From Flagellimonas_B algarum (lineage in GTDB: Bacteria; Bacteroidota; Bacteroidia; Flavobacteriales; Flavobacteriaceae): DNA of 64,000 bases. The stretch is from positions 1,240,001 through 1,304,000 of the forward strand of contig NZ_JBEVTG010000002.1 of NCBI RefSeq assembly GCF_040513375.1, written 5' to 3'. Each line of letters begins with the position of its first letter. Position 1 is the first letter of the stretch. Of the stretch, positions 16,215-24,132 are shown piece by piece. Both the position numbers and the translations under genes were made by a program. A model generated the notes under the pieces. The model did not search any database and was not told where the DNA came from. It saw only the letters and a program-made list of their open reading frames with translations.

Positions 16215-18756
16215 CCTTTTAATTTTTCTTTTTTCCTGTCTTACCCTCTTGCCAAGTCTGGGTGTTTTCAGTCAGGAAGTCGGCAAGGCCGTACCCCTTT
16301 CGGTAGTTTTGTCTGAATTGGAACGTCGTTTCGACGTCAAGTTCTCTTATGTCGATGCTGACATTGAAGGCCTTGAGGTGGAGGTCGGTGATTTTGATGG
16401 ATTGGCCCGATTCATCCAAGCCATAGAAGGTCAGACCCAAATCAAGATCAACAAACTGAACGAGCGCTACTATGCCCTCGTACAACGCACATTGATCGAT
16501 ATTTGCGGGCGGGTCCTCGACAACTTCGCCGAAAACAACATCCCTGCGGCCACTGTAGAGGTTTTAGGGAGTGACATTGCCATCGTCACTGATATGGACG
16601 GTTCCTTTAGGCTATCCCAAATCCCTCGAAAAGCAGCACTTCGGGTACGCTATTTGGGGTACGCTACTAAAATCATCGAAGCCGAACGTCTGCTCTCCCA
16701 AAACGGATGTCCGAACGTGCTTTTAGCCCAGAATGTCGAAAAACTCGAAGAGGTCATCGTCTACGAATTCTTGACTTCGGGCATTGTTAAGCAGGAAGAT
16801 GGAAGCATCAGTTTGAACACTGGGGAATTGGGTACCCTACCCGGACTCATAGAACCCGATGTGTTGCAGACCGTTCAGGCCTTGCCAGGGATCAAGAGTA
16901 TCGACGAAACCGTATCCGACATCAACATCAGGGGCGGCACCAATGATCAAAACCTCATTTTATGGAACGGAATCAAAATGTACCAATCCGGGCATTTTTT
17001 CGGTTTGATTTCGGCCTTCAATCCGTATCTGACCGATAAGGTTACCGTATACAAAAACGGCACCCCACCCAAGTTCGGTGACGGGGTCAGCGGTGTGATC
17101 AGTATGGAGACCAAAAACACGATTGATGGCGATTTTCATGGAGGTGCAGGCATCAACTTCATCAGCGGCGATGTTTTTGGCCAGATACCGATTCGCGAAG
17201 ATTTGGCTTTTCAGTTCTCGGCAAGGCGCTCGACCACCGACTTTTTGAACACTCCGACTTATGAGAATTTTACGCGAAGGGTTTTTCAAGATTCCCAAAT
17301 CAGCAACCAACAGAACCAATTGGTCGATCGTGCCATTGAGAATGAGGTGAACTTCTTCTTTTATGATTTTACCGGAAAGGTACTGTACAACATCAATGAC
17401 GACCACAAATTGCGTTTCAGTTTTATAGGGATGGACAACGATCTCGACTTCCGGGAAACCCAAATCGATATCGATGAGACCACCAGGAGTGAACTCAACC
17501 AGACCAATCTTTCGGCCGGACTTCAATTGCAAAGTCAATGGACCCCTGATTTCGCGTCAAACCTGAACGTTTACGTCACTCGATATGATCTGGAAGCCTT
17601 GGGTATTTCAGCCAATCCGGCCCAAGAACTGACACAGAACAACCGGGTATTGGAAAGTGCCTTGAAATTGGATACCCGCTACACCGTTTCCGATCGGTTG
17701 TATTGGAGCAATGGGTACCAATTCATCGAGACCGGCATACAAAACCTCACCCTGGTCACCCAACCTGATTTTCAAAGTGAGGTCAAAGGGGTTTTGCGCA
17801 TCCATGCCCCATATTCCGAAGTGGGCTATCAATCCTACGATAAAGGTTTTATAGCAAAGGCCGGACTACGAGCGAACCTGATCCAAAACATCGGCACCTT
17901 TACAAAATTTTTGTTGGAACCCAGATTGAGTTTGAATTTTAGGTTGGCCAAACACCTCAGGGGTAATATTTTAGGTGAATTCAAAAGCCAATCGACCAAT
18001 CAGGTCATTGACTTGGAACAGAATTTCTTGGGCATTGAAAAGCGACGGTGGACGATTTCCGATGAAGACCAGTTACCGATTACCAAAAGTAAGCAGGGCT
18101 CCTTTGGGCTGAACTATGAAAAGAATGCTTTATATCTAGGGCTAGAGGCCTTTTACAAGCAAGTCGATGGGGTCAGTACCCGGACCCAGGGATTTCAAAG
18201 TGAAAATCAATTCAACGGTGAACTTGGGAGCTATGAAGTCAAAGGGGTTGAATTCTTGATCAACCAAAAGGGAAAGAACTACAGCACATGGTTGAGTTAT
18301 ACCTATAATAAAAACGACTACACCTATGATAGTATCGTGCCCAGCACCTTTCCCAACAATCTTGATATACGCCATACCGTAACCGTGGCTACGACTTATG
18401 ATATCGGCAAGCTCAAAATCGGACTCGGGTTGAATTATAGAACCGGCAAACCATTCACTGAACCCCTGGCCGGTGATGCTGCGCTGAACCGTACCATTTT
18501 TCCGGCACGGATCAATTATGAGGCACCGAATAGCAGCAGGTTACCTGAGTACTTGCGCGTGGATGCCTCGGCAACCTACGGATTCGATTTGGGAAACAAT
18601 GGCAAGGCTACCTTAGGTATCTCGGTATTGAACGTCACCGATCGCAGGAACATCCTCAACCGATATTACCAAATCAATGAAATGGACGAGCTTGAACTGA
18701 TCGAGAATTTTTCGCTGGGATTGACCCCGAACATCAGTTTTAGGGTGCGCTTTTAG
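16195..18756 (+). CDS. TonB-dependent transducer/receptor with STN domain (FecA-like)
   Basis: 853 residues. Signal peptide to about residue 27 (LGVFSQ), STN signalling domain about 32-100 (PLSVVLSELERRFDVKFSY), carboxypeptidase-regulatory-like domain about 105-185 (NIPAATVEVLGSDIAIVTD), plug about 200-325 (VLQTVQALPGIKSIDETVSD, INIRGGTNDQNLILWNGI), then a 22-strand barrel ending in a Phe-type C-terminus (NISFRVRF). It imports a ligand across the outer membrane with TonB energy and reports occupancy to the FecR protein. The ligand cannot be read from the sequence. The ATG lies inside the FecR gene; the 3' end overlaps the convergent blh gene by 17 bases. Confidence 0.93.
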   Translation: MPRTDHSLLIFLFSCLTLLPSLGVFSQEVGKAVPLSVVLSELERRFDVKFSYVDADIEGLEVEVGDFDGLARFIQAIEGQTQIKINKLNERYYALVQRTLIDICGRVLDNFAENNIPAATVEVLGSDIAIVTDMDGSFRLSQIPRKAALRVRYLGYATKIIEAERLLSQNGCPNVLLAQNVEKLEEVIVYEFLTSGIVKQEDGSISLNTGELGTLPGLIEPDVLQTVQALPGIKSIDETVSDINIRGGTNDQNLILWNGIKMYQSGHFFGLISAFNPYLTDKVTVYKNGTPPKFGDGVSGVISMETKNTIDGDFHGGAGINFISGDVFGQIPIREDLAFQFSARRSTTDFLNTPTYENFTRRVFQDSQISNQQNQLVDRAIENEVNFFFYDFTGKVLYNINDDHKLRFSFIGMDNDLDFRETQIDIDETTRSELNQTNLSAGLQLQSQWTPDFASNLNVYVTRYDLEALGISANPAQELTQNNRVLESALKLDTRYTVSDRLYWSNGYQFIETGIQNLTLVTQPDFQSEVKGVLRIHAPYSEVGYQSYDKGFIAKAGLRANLIQNIGTFTKFLLEPRLSLNFRLAKHLRGNILGEFKSQSTNQVIDLEQNFLGIEKRRWTISDEDQLPITKSKQGSFGLNYEKNALYLGLEAFYKQVDGVSTRTQGFQSENQFNGELGSYEVKGVEFLINQKGKNYSTWLSYTYNKNDYTYDSIVPSTFPNNLDIRHTVTVATTYDIGKLKIGLGLNYRTGKPFTEPLAGDAALNRTIFPARINYEAPNSSRLPEYLRVDASATYGFDLGNNGKATLGISVLNVTDRRNILNRYYQINEMDELELIENFSLGLTPNISFRVRF

Positions 18757-19615
18757 AAGTTTCCAATTTACGCATGACCAAAACATGCGGAAAAGTTATC
18801 GCAGCCAACAAATACAGGATAAGGGAGATAAAACTATCCAAATCGTCCTTCAAAAAAACATACAACAGTCCCATGCTCACCAAGGAAAGCGACCAATAGA
18901 GTATCGACGAGCGCAGATAGGTACGAAAACTCCGCCAAGAAATTTCACCATATAAATACCCAAGCTGATCGATTAGCGAAGGCAAACTGTGCCAGAATAT
19001 GAAATAAATGCAGAACGCCCATGCCAAAGACGCATGGTAAAACACCACGGCCAAAACAAGTAACATAAATACCTCTTTGACCAAGTTGACTTCCAACACG
19101 CCCTTTTTATATAGGAGACCCAGACTTAGCATATAACATCCAATCGAAACAAAAAGCCCGGTTACCAACTCCTGACTTTGGATGGCAAATCCACTTACCT
19201 CGTTGATTATAGATATAACTTTGTTTATCTGCAATACAAATATCATAAACAATACCACTAATCCGTAACTGACGTACAGTATGGGATTCCAATTGGATGA
19301 AACCTTAAAACCGTGCCCATAATGCTGCTCACCGAAATGATAAGCACTACATCCTACAAAAAGCAGCAATGCCATAGGTTTCGATACGAGAAATACCACC
19401 GTTACCAGGGCAATCACCAATAGGTATCGCATCAACTTCTTTCTATATCCTTGTTTTTCAGCGCTTAATTTTCCAATTATGGCCAGGTCATTGGCCCCAT
19501 GAAGCACCCCAAAGGTCAGGATCAAGCCGTAGGCAAGATAGTCTTGAATGCGCACATCGAACTGGGTACTAAGCCACAAGCTAAAGAAAGTCGCTACAAT
19601 AATCCAATTTTTCAT
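18740..19615 (-). CDS. blh: Brp/Blh family beta-carotene 15,15'-dioxygenase
   Basis: 291 residues from the ATG at 19615; a TTG 51 bases upstream is less likely. A polytopic membrane enzyme that cleaves beta-carotene into two retinal molecules. Conserved His-bearing segments typical of the family are present: GVLHGANDLAI, AYHFGEQHYGH, FWHSLPSLIDQLGYL and FPHVLVM; these His are the likely iron ligands. About eight hydrophobic helices are visible. It is divergent from the proteorhodopsin gene and supplies its chromophore. No carotenoid synthesis gene is in the window, so beta-carotene must come from elsewhere in the genome. Confidence 0.95.
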   Translation of the reverse strand: MKNWIIVATFFSLWLSTQFDVRIQDYLAYGLILTFGVLHGANDLAIIGKLSAEKQGYRKKLMRYLLVIALVTVVFLVSKPMALLLFVGCSAYHFGEQHYGHGFKVSSNWNPILYVSYGLVVLFMIFVLQINKVISIINEVSGFAIQSQELVTGLFVSIGCYMLSLGLLYKKGVLEVNLVKEVFMLLVLAVVFYHASLAWAFCIYFIFWHSLPSLIDQLGYLYGEISWRSFRTYLRSSILYWSLSLVSMGLLYVFLKDDLDSFISLILYLLAAITFPHVLVMRKLETSKSAP

Positions 19616-19731
19616 ATTCGCAAAAAAACTTATTCTGTTTAAAGATATGATAAAATAAATAAACAAATATTATGATATTCTGTTTAACTTATCTATATTT
19701 ACATTGAACAAAATTAATTAACTCTATTTAT
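19616..19731. promoter_or_regulatory. Shared divergent control region of blh and proteorhodopsin
   Basis: 116 AT-rich bases between two divergent starts. For proteorhodopsin, TATATTTA at 19694-19701 resembles the -7 box TAnnTTTG with one mismatch. For blh, the minus-strand AATATTTG (19671 to 19664) also differs by one base. Neither has a good TTG -33 element. One copy of the 12-bp repeat lies just upstream of the proteorhodopsin -7-like box, the other within the expected blh leader. This fits joint control by an unknown DNA-binding factor, as inference. Confidence 0.5.
19631..19687 (+). repeat. 12-bp perfect direct repeat in the blh/proteorhodopsin intergenic region
   Basis: TATTCTGTTTAA occurs at 19631-19642 and again at 19676-19687, in the same orientation, 45 bases apart. 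Flanking bases differ, so it is not part of a longer duplication. The site is not palindromic. A paired binding site for a light- or stress-responsive regulator is a reasonable guess. Confidence 0.6.
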
Positions 19732-20469
19732 ATGAAATCTTTAATCTTAGGTTTGCCTTTATTGGCGGATGTTTCGAAGATTGCCACGGATGATTACGTG
19801 GGCTTCACTTTTTTTGTGGGTTGTATGGCCATGATGGCCGCTTCAGCCTTTTTCTTCCTATCGATGAACAATTTCGACAGGAAATGGAAAACTTCCATCC
19901 TTGTATCGGGTTTGATTACCTTCATCGCTGCAGTACACTACTGGTACATGCGCGATTACTGGGCAGGTGTTGGAGAGTCACCGACCTTCTTTAGGTATGT
20001 TGATTGGATCTTGACCGTACCGCTGATGTGCGTTGAGTTCTACCTGATCTTGAAAGTGGCCGGAGCCAAAAAATCGTTGATGTGGCGCTTGATCGTCCTT
20101 TCCGTGATCATGTTGGTCACAGGATACCTTGGTGAAGCGGTGTATCGCGACCAAGCCCAAATTTGGGGTCTGATTTCAGGGGTCGCTTATTTCGCCATCG
20201 TCTATGAAATCTGGCTGGGTGGTGCCAAGAAATTGGCGCAAGAAGCAGGGGGTTCCATTTTGAAGGCGCATAAGACCCTTTGCTGGTTCGTTTTGGTCGG
20301 TTGGGCAATCTATCCTATCGGATACATGGCCGGAACACCAGGATGGTACGAAGGCATGTTTGGTGGTCTCGCTATGGACGTTATCTACAACATCGGTGAT
20401 GCCATTAACAAAATAGGATTTGGTTTGGTCGTTTATGCGGCCGCAGTTGCATCTCAAGGCAACGACTAA
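19732..20469 (+). CDS. Proteorhodopsin, light-driven proton pump
   Basis: 245 residues, seven membrane helices, with a short N-terminal leader. Retinal-binding Lys227 is in DAINKIGFG (helix G). Helix C reads RYVDWILTVPLMCVEFYLIL: Asp91 is the proton acceptor, Thr95 the middle residue and Glu102 the proton donor (equivalent to D97, T101, E108), the DTE set of proton-pumping proteorhodopsins. His69 corresponds to H75, which pairs with the acceptor. The spectral tuning position (105 equivalent) is Met99, which is linked to green absorption in flavobacterial proteins. It pumps protons out of the cell in light, using retinal from the neighbouring Blh enzyme. A bidirectional terminator follows. Confidence 0.98.
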   Translation: MKSLILGLPLLADVSKIATDDYVGFTFFVGCMAMMAASAFFFLSMNNFDRKWKTSILVSGLITFIAAVHYWYMRDYWAGVGESPTFFRYVDWILTVPLMCVEFYLILKVAGAKKSLMWRLIVLSVIMLVTGYLGEAVYRDQAQIWGLISGVAYFAIVYEIWLGGAKKLAQEAGGSILKAHKTLCWFVLVGWAIYPIGYMAGTPGWYEGMFGGLAMDVIYNIGDAINKIGFGLVVYAAAVASQGND

Positions 20470-20496
20470 GTCTTAGGTTTATTTTTAGTTGGTTAC

Positions 20497-20525
20497 GTAA
20501 AGCCCCGCAATTCGCGGGGCTTTAC
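20497..20525. terminator. Bidirectional terminator after proteorhodopsin
   Basis: Perfect 12-bp arms GTAAAGCCCCGC (20497-20508) and GCGGGGCTTTAC (20514-20525) with a 5-base loop. It lies 28 bases after the proteorhodopsin stop and directly after the stop of the convergent peptidase gene, so it can serve both. Confidence 0.9.
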
Positions 20526-20527
20526 AT

Positions 20528-21319
20528 TTAGGCACCTTCAAACCCAAGCATTTTACGAAGTACGCTATATAAGGTCGGTGCCTTCGTTTGCATCGCTGAA
20601 GGATTCTCGAAATAATGCTCGGCCAAAACCGCGAACAGTTCAAAAACGTTCGTCTTCGCATACTCCCGCAAATGGTCCAATTCAGCCAAGGGGAGTTCCC
20701 GTCCTGAATGAAAGCGTTCCAGTTTCCTAAATCCCCATTGAAACCTCTTAGCCTCCCAGTTCCGTCTTCCTTTGGTTTCGAAATACAACGCATGGGCGAA
20801 TTCGTGAATGGCTAAGTTGATATTATCCGAACCGTCTTCGAATCCCGCCAGTAAGCGATCCGCAGAAAATACTATGGCCCGTAACCGTGGATTGTATTCC
20901 CCCACATGACGCCTTCTATTCAAAACAGAGATATATGCGGTCGGATAGATGATCACGCGGCGGATGGAGCGAATGTACTTAAACCGTCGCATACCCATGC
21001 TCAGGAAAATCGCGGCAGCTCCGAGAAGCAACTTCAAGGTTCTTTTGTTGGCCACTTGACCTTTGTATGCAACCGGCTTTTTAAACACGAACCAAGTGAG
21101 TCTGGCCAAGAACTTCTCGGAAGCTTCCGGACCAAGTTCATTAAAACCGGGCACGTGGGTCTTTACATACGCTATATCGGAAGGTGTCAACCGCATCTTT
21201 TTTTTGAGCGGATTGAAATCGTAAAGCCCTATGGCATAGTAAACGATGTAGAGCAAATACGCCGCGATGCAAAATAGACAGGTGAACGCAAAAATGTCGG
21301 TGGGCGTGAGACCGGCCAT
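20528..21319 (-). CDS. MtfA-like zinc metallopeptidase
   Basis: 263 residues. Two hydrophobic segments at the N-terminus (IFAFTCLFCIAAYLLYIVYY and KLLLGAAAIFL) suggest membrane attachment. The zinc site HEFAH appears in NLAIHEFAHALYFET, and a downstream Glu-bearing helix (ELFAVLAEHYFENP) supplies the third ligand, as in MtfA (peptidase M90). MtfA in enterobacteria binds the Mlc repressor and so affects sugar transport; whether that holds in Bacteroidota is unknown. The ATG overlaps the argS stop in TAATG, so translation is coupled to argS. Confidence 0.85.
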   Translation of the reverse strand: MAGLTPTDIFAFTCLFCIAAYLLYIVYYAIGLYDFNPLKKKMRLTPSDIAYVKTHVPGFNELGPEASEKFLARLTWFVFKKPVAYKGQVANKRTLKLLLGAAAIFLSMGMRRFKYIRSIRRVIIYPTAYISVLNRRRHVGEYNPRLRAIVFSADRLLAGFEDGSDNINLAIHEFAHALYFETKGRRNWEAKRFQWGFRKLERFHSGRELPLAELDHLREYAKTNVFELFAVLAEHYFENPSAMQTKAPTLYSVLRKMLGFEGA

Positions 21320-23097
21320 TACATACGTTCAGGAACATGGATACCCAACACCAAAAACGCCGAGCGGATGACCTCACCCACCTTTTGGGCCAATAGTATC
21401 CTGAACATGCGTTTCGTACCGTCTTCTTCACCTAAAATAGAAACTTGTTGGTAGAAAGAATTGAACTCTTTGACCAAATCATAGGTGTAGTTGGCGATCA
21501 ATGCCGGACTGTGACTGTCAGCGGCTTCAAGGATTTTTTCTGGAAATTGCTGAATCTGTTTCAACAATTCCTTTTCCTTAACATGCAAGTCCAAGCTTAG
21601 GTCGACATCTTCCGAAGCCAACGCCCCGGCCTTGCGCAATATACTTTGGATCCGGGCAAAGGTATATTGGATAAAGGGACCCGTATTTCCTTGAAAATCC
21701 ACCGACTCCTCCGGATTGAACAAAATCCGTTTTTTAGGATCGACTTTAAGGATATAATATTTCAAGGCACCCAGACCGATCGTGCGATAAAGTTGATGCT
21801 TTTCGTTCTCCGTATATCCTTCGAGTTTTCCCAGTTCTTGTGATATCGTCTCAGCGGTTTGCTCCATATTAACGATCAAATCGTCAGCATCGACCACGGT
21901 TCCTTCACGACTCTTCATCTTTCCCGAAGGTAGATCGACCATACCGTAGCTCAAATGGTATAGCTTTTCGGCCCATGCATACCCTAGCTTTTTCAAAATC
22001 AGGAAAAGGACCTTAAAATGATAGTCTTGCTCATTTCCTACTGTGTAGACCATGCCGTTGATGTCACTGAAATCGGTGACCCGTTGAATGGCCGTACCGA
22101 TATCTTGTGTCATGTAAACGGCGGTACCATCCGAACGCAATACGATTTTCTCATCAAGGCCGTCATCAGTGAGGTCGATCCATACACTGCCATCCGCTTT
22201 CTTAAAAAACACGCCTTTGTCCAGACCGTTTTTAACCACATCACGGCCTAAGAGATAGGTGTCGCTCTCGTAGTAGAGCGTATCGAAATCGACCCCAAGG
22301 TTCTTATAGGTCGTGGCAAAGCCGTCATAGACCCATCCGTTCATCTGTTTCCATAGCGAAACGGTATCCGGGTCGCCGCTTTCCCATTTTCGAAGCATTT
22401 CTTGGGCTTCCAATAGGATCGGCGCTTTTTTCCCGGCTTCTTTCGGGTCGATGCCTTTTGCGGTCATAGCCTCGATTTCCGCCTTGTATTTTTGGTCGAA
22501 GACCACATAATACTTTCCGACCAGATGGTCGCCCTTCATACCGGTAGACGAAGGGGTCTCACCGTCTCCGAAACGTTGCCAAGCCAACATGCTTTTACAG
22601 ATATGGATCCCGCGATCATTGATGATCTGCGTCTTATAGACCTTATGCCCCGCAGCTTTCAAAATCTCAGCCACGGAGTAGCCCAACAAGTTGTTTCGAA
22701 TATGACCGAGATGCAAAGGCTTGTTCGTATTCGGCGATGAATACTCGACCATGATGGCCGGTTTTGATCCCGGGGTCTGATAACCGTATTCCGAATCTTC
22801 CCTGATTCCATTGAAGAATTCGATATAGTAGGAATCGGAAACAACGAGGTTCAAAAACCCTTTCACTACGTTAAAGGCCACAATCGCATCCAATTCGGCG
22901 ACCAGGGCTTCCCCGAATCGGGTTCCTATTGCCACCGGATTTCCTTTGATGTGGCGTAACATCGGAAAAACCACTACCGTAATGTCCCCCTCGAAATCCT
23001 TCCGCGTAGGCTGGAACTCCACATGGGGCAGTGCGACTTCGAACAATTCTTGGGCGATGCCCTTGATCTTAGCTTCCAATACGGGTTTTAACTCCAT
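21319..23097 (-). CDS. argS: Arginyl-tRNA synthetase
   Basis: 592 residues from the ATG at 23097; a TTG 24 bases upstream is rejected. A class I synthetase that charges tRNA-Arg. The N-terminal additive domain covers about 1-100, the HIGH motif is HLGH in NTNKPLHLGHIRNN, the KMSKS equivalent is GKMKSREGT, and the C-terminal DALR anticodon domain (IANYTYDLVKEFNSFYQQ) ends LVLGIHVPERM. Length and motifs are normal. Divergent from the next plus-strand gene, with a short intergenic region. Confidence 0.98.
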   Translation of the reverse strand: MELKPVLEAKIKGIAQELFEVALPHVEFQPTRKDFEGDITVVVFPMLRHIKGNPVAIGTRFGEALVAELDAIVAFNVVKGFLNLVVSDSYYIEFFNGIREDSEYGYQTPGSKPAIMVEYSSPNTNKPLHLGHIRNNLLGYSVAEILKAAGHKVYKTQIINDRGIHICKSMLAWQRFGDGETPSSTGMKGDHLVGKYYVVFDQKYKAEIEAMTAKGIDPKEAGKKAPILLEAQEMLRKWESGDPDTVSLWKQMNGWVYDGFATTYKNLGVDFDTLYYESDTYLLGRDVVKNGLDKGVFFKKADGSVWIDLTDDGLDEKIVLRSDGTAVYMTQDIGTAIQRVTDFSDINGMVYTVGNEQDYHFKVLFLILKKLGYAWAEKLYHLSYGMVDLPSGKMKSREGTVVDADDLIVNMEQTAETISQELGKLEGYTENEKHQLYRTIGLGALKYYILKVDPKKRILFNPEESVDFQGNTGPFIQYTFARIQSILRKAGALASEDVDLSLDLHVKEKELLKQIQQFPEKILEAADSHSPALIANYTYDLVKEFNSFYQQVSILGEEDGTKRMFRILLAQKVGEVIRSAFLVLGIHVPERM

Positions 23098-23190
23098 TTC
23101 AAAGTGGTTTTCAAGCTGCAAAACTACGGTATTTTTAGTCTTTTAGCGTAGATTTAAGAATGTAGCCGTGGCATTTCATTAATTTTAAAC

Positions 23191-23616
23191 ATGCTACTGA
23201 ACGTTTCCTATACCGACAAGGCGATTACCCAAAAAATCGATGCCGAAGTCGGCAGGCCTTTTACCCTCAAAGAGCGGTGGAAGATGGGCGGTGTGGGGTC
23301 TCCTAAACTTGAAATCACCGAGGCAAGTGTCGAAATCAGGAACCTGCTAATTCTCGATAACAACGCGGATTGTTGCAATATCGAACTTCGACCGAACGGC
23401 ATCATACTGGGGTTCCGCTCCTTGCTGGAGTCGTATGCACTGGTCATCCCCTATTACAAGCTCACGATATACAAAGGGGATTTGGCCGTTTACTCGGTTT
23501 ATCGAGACCACTATTTCGTGAAAGTGCGTTCCGACACCAAAGCCATCCAAAAGTTTTTCAAGAAGTTGCTGGATCTCAAAGCCGACAACACACCGACCGC
23601 TATCGAAGATTTATGA
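23191..23616 (+). CDS. Conserved-looking protein of unknown function
   Basis: 141 residues, no signal peptide and no membrane segment. I do not recognise the family. The sequence alternates short strands (IEIRN-like, CNIELRPNGIILGFRSLL, LVIPYYKLTIYKGDLAVYSV) and closes with a helix (SDTKAIQKFFKKLLDLKA), a layout that would fit a PH-like or similar small beta-barrel plus helix. It lies 3 bases before the DUF1648 gene and is transcribed with it and the following SDR gene. Confidence 0.7.
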   Translation: MLLNVSYTDKAITQKIDAEVGRPFTLKERWKMGGVGSPKLEITEASVEIRNLLILDNNADCCNIELRPNGIILGFRSLLESYALVIPYYKLTIYKGDLAVYSVYRDHYFVKVRSDTKAIQKFFKKLLDLKADNTPTAIEDL

Positions 23617-23619
23617 CCC

Positions 23620-24132
23620 ATGTTCAAAAACCAACCGAAAATAGAAATCAAACCGACGGCCACCGATCGTAAACTACGTTTTTTTGGTTGGGTATTGGTT
23701 GCCGCCAATTTCGTTATTGTGATGGCGGCCTACGTTCGATTACCCGATACCGTGCCCATCCATTTCAATATCAATGGAGAAGCAGACGGGTTTGGGAGTC
23801 GTTCCACTCTTTTGTTTTTGCCGATGATCAACTTGCTCACCTATGCCATTTTGGTATTGGTCGCCACAAAGGTACCTCCATGGAACTACAACTATCCGAC
23901 CAAGGTCACCGAACAAAATGCCCCGGTATTATATGCCATGTCGTTTCGGATGATGGCATGGCTGAACATCGGGGTCGCCCTATTGTTCACGGTAATATCC
24001 ATTCAAGTCATCATTAAGGCAATGGACTATGACGGTTGGGGAATTGGATGGCTTTTCATACCCTTGGTCGTCTTGATCATTACCATTCCACTATGGTATA
24101 CTTATAAAATGCACCAACTCAGCAAAGCATGA
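23620..24132 (+). CDS. DUF1648 domain membrane protein
   Basis: 170 residues with four membrane helices. The diagnostic motif LPDTVPIHFNINGEADGFGS follows the first helix, as in DUF1648/SdpI-related proteins. Family members are small integral membrane proteins, some giving immunity or affecting envelope function; the function here is not known. The last four bases overlap the start of the SDR-like gene (ATGA), so the two are coupled. Confidence 0.85.
   Translation: MFKNQPKIEIKPTATDRKLRFFGWVLVAANFVIVMAAYVRLPDTVPIHFNINGEADGFGSRSTLLFLPMINLLTYAILVLVATKVPPWNYNYPTKVTEQNAPVLYAMSFRMMAWLNIGVALLFTVISIQVIIKAMDYDGWGIGWLFIPLVVLIITIPLWYTYKMHQLSKA

Noticed and set aside
16960..17538. 192-codon open frame opposite the TonB-dependent receptor
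   Set aside because: Antisense shadow of a clearly conserved receptor plug and barrel; no signal, motif or ribosome site of its own.
19616..19666. TTG start extending Blh by 17 residues
   Set aside because: The ATG at 19615 gives a normal first helix; the extension would run into the shared control region and its 12-bp repeat.
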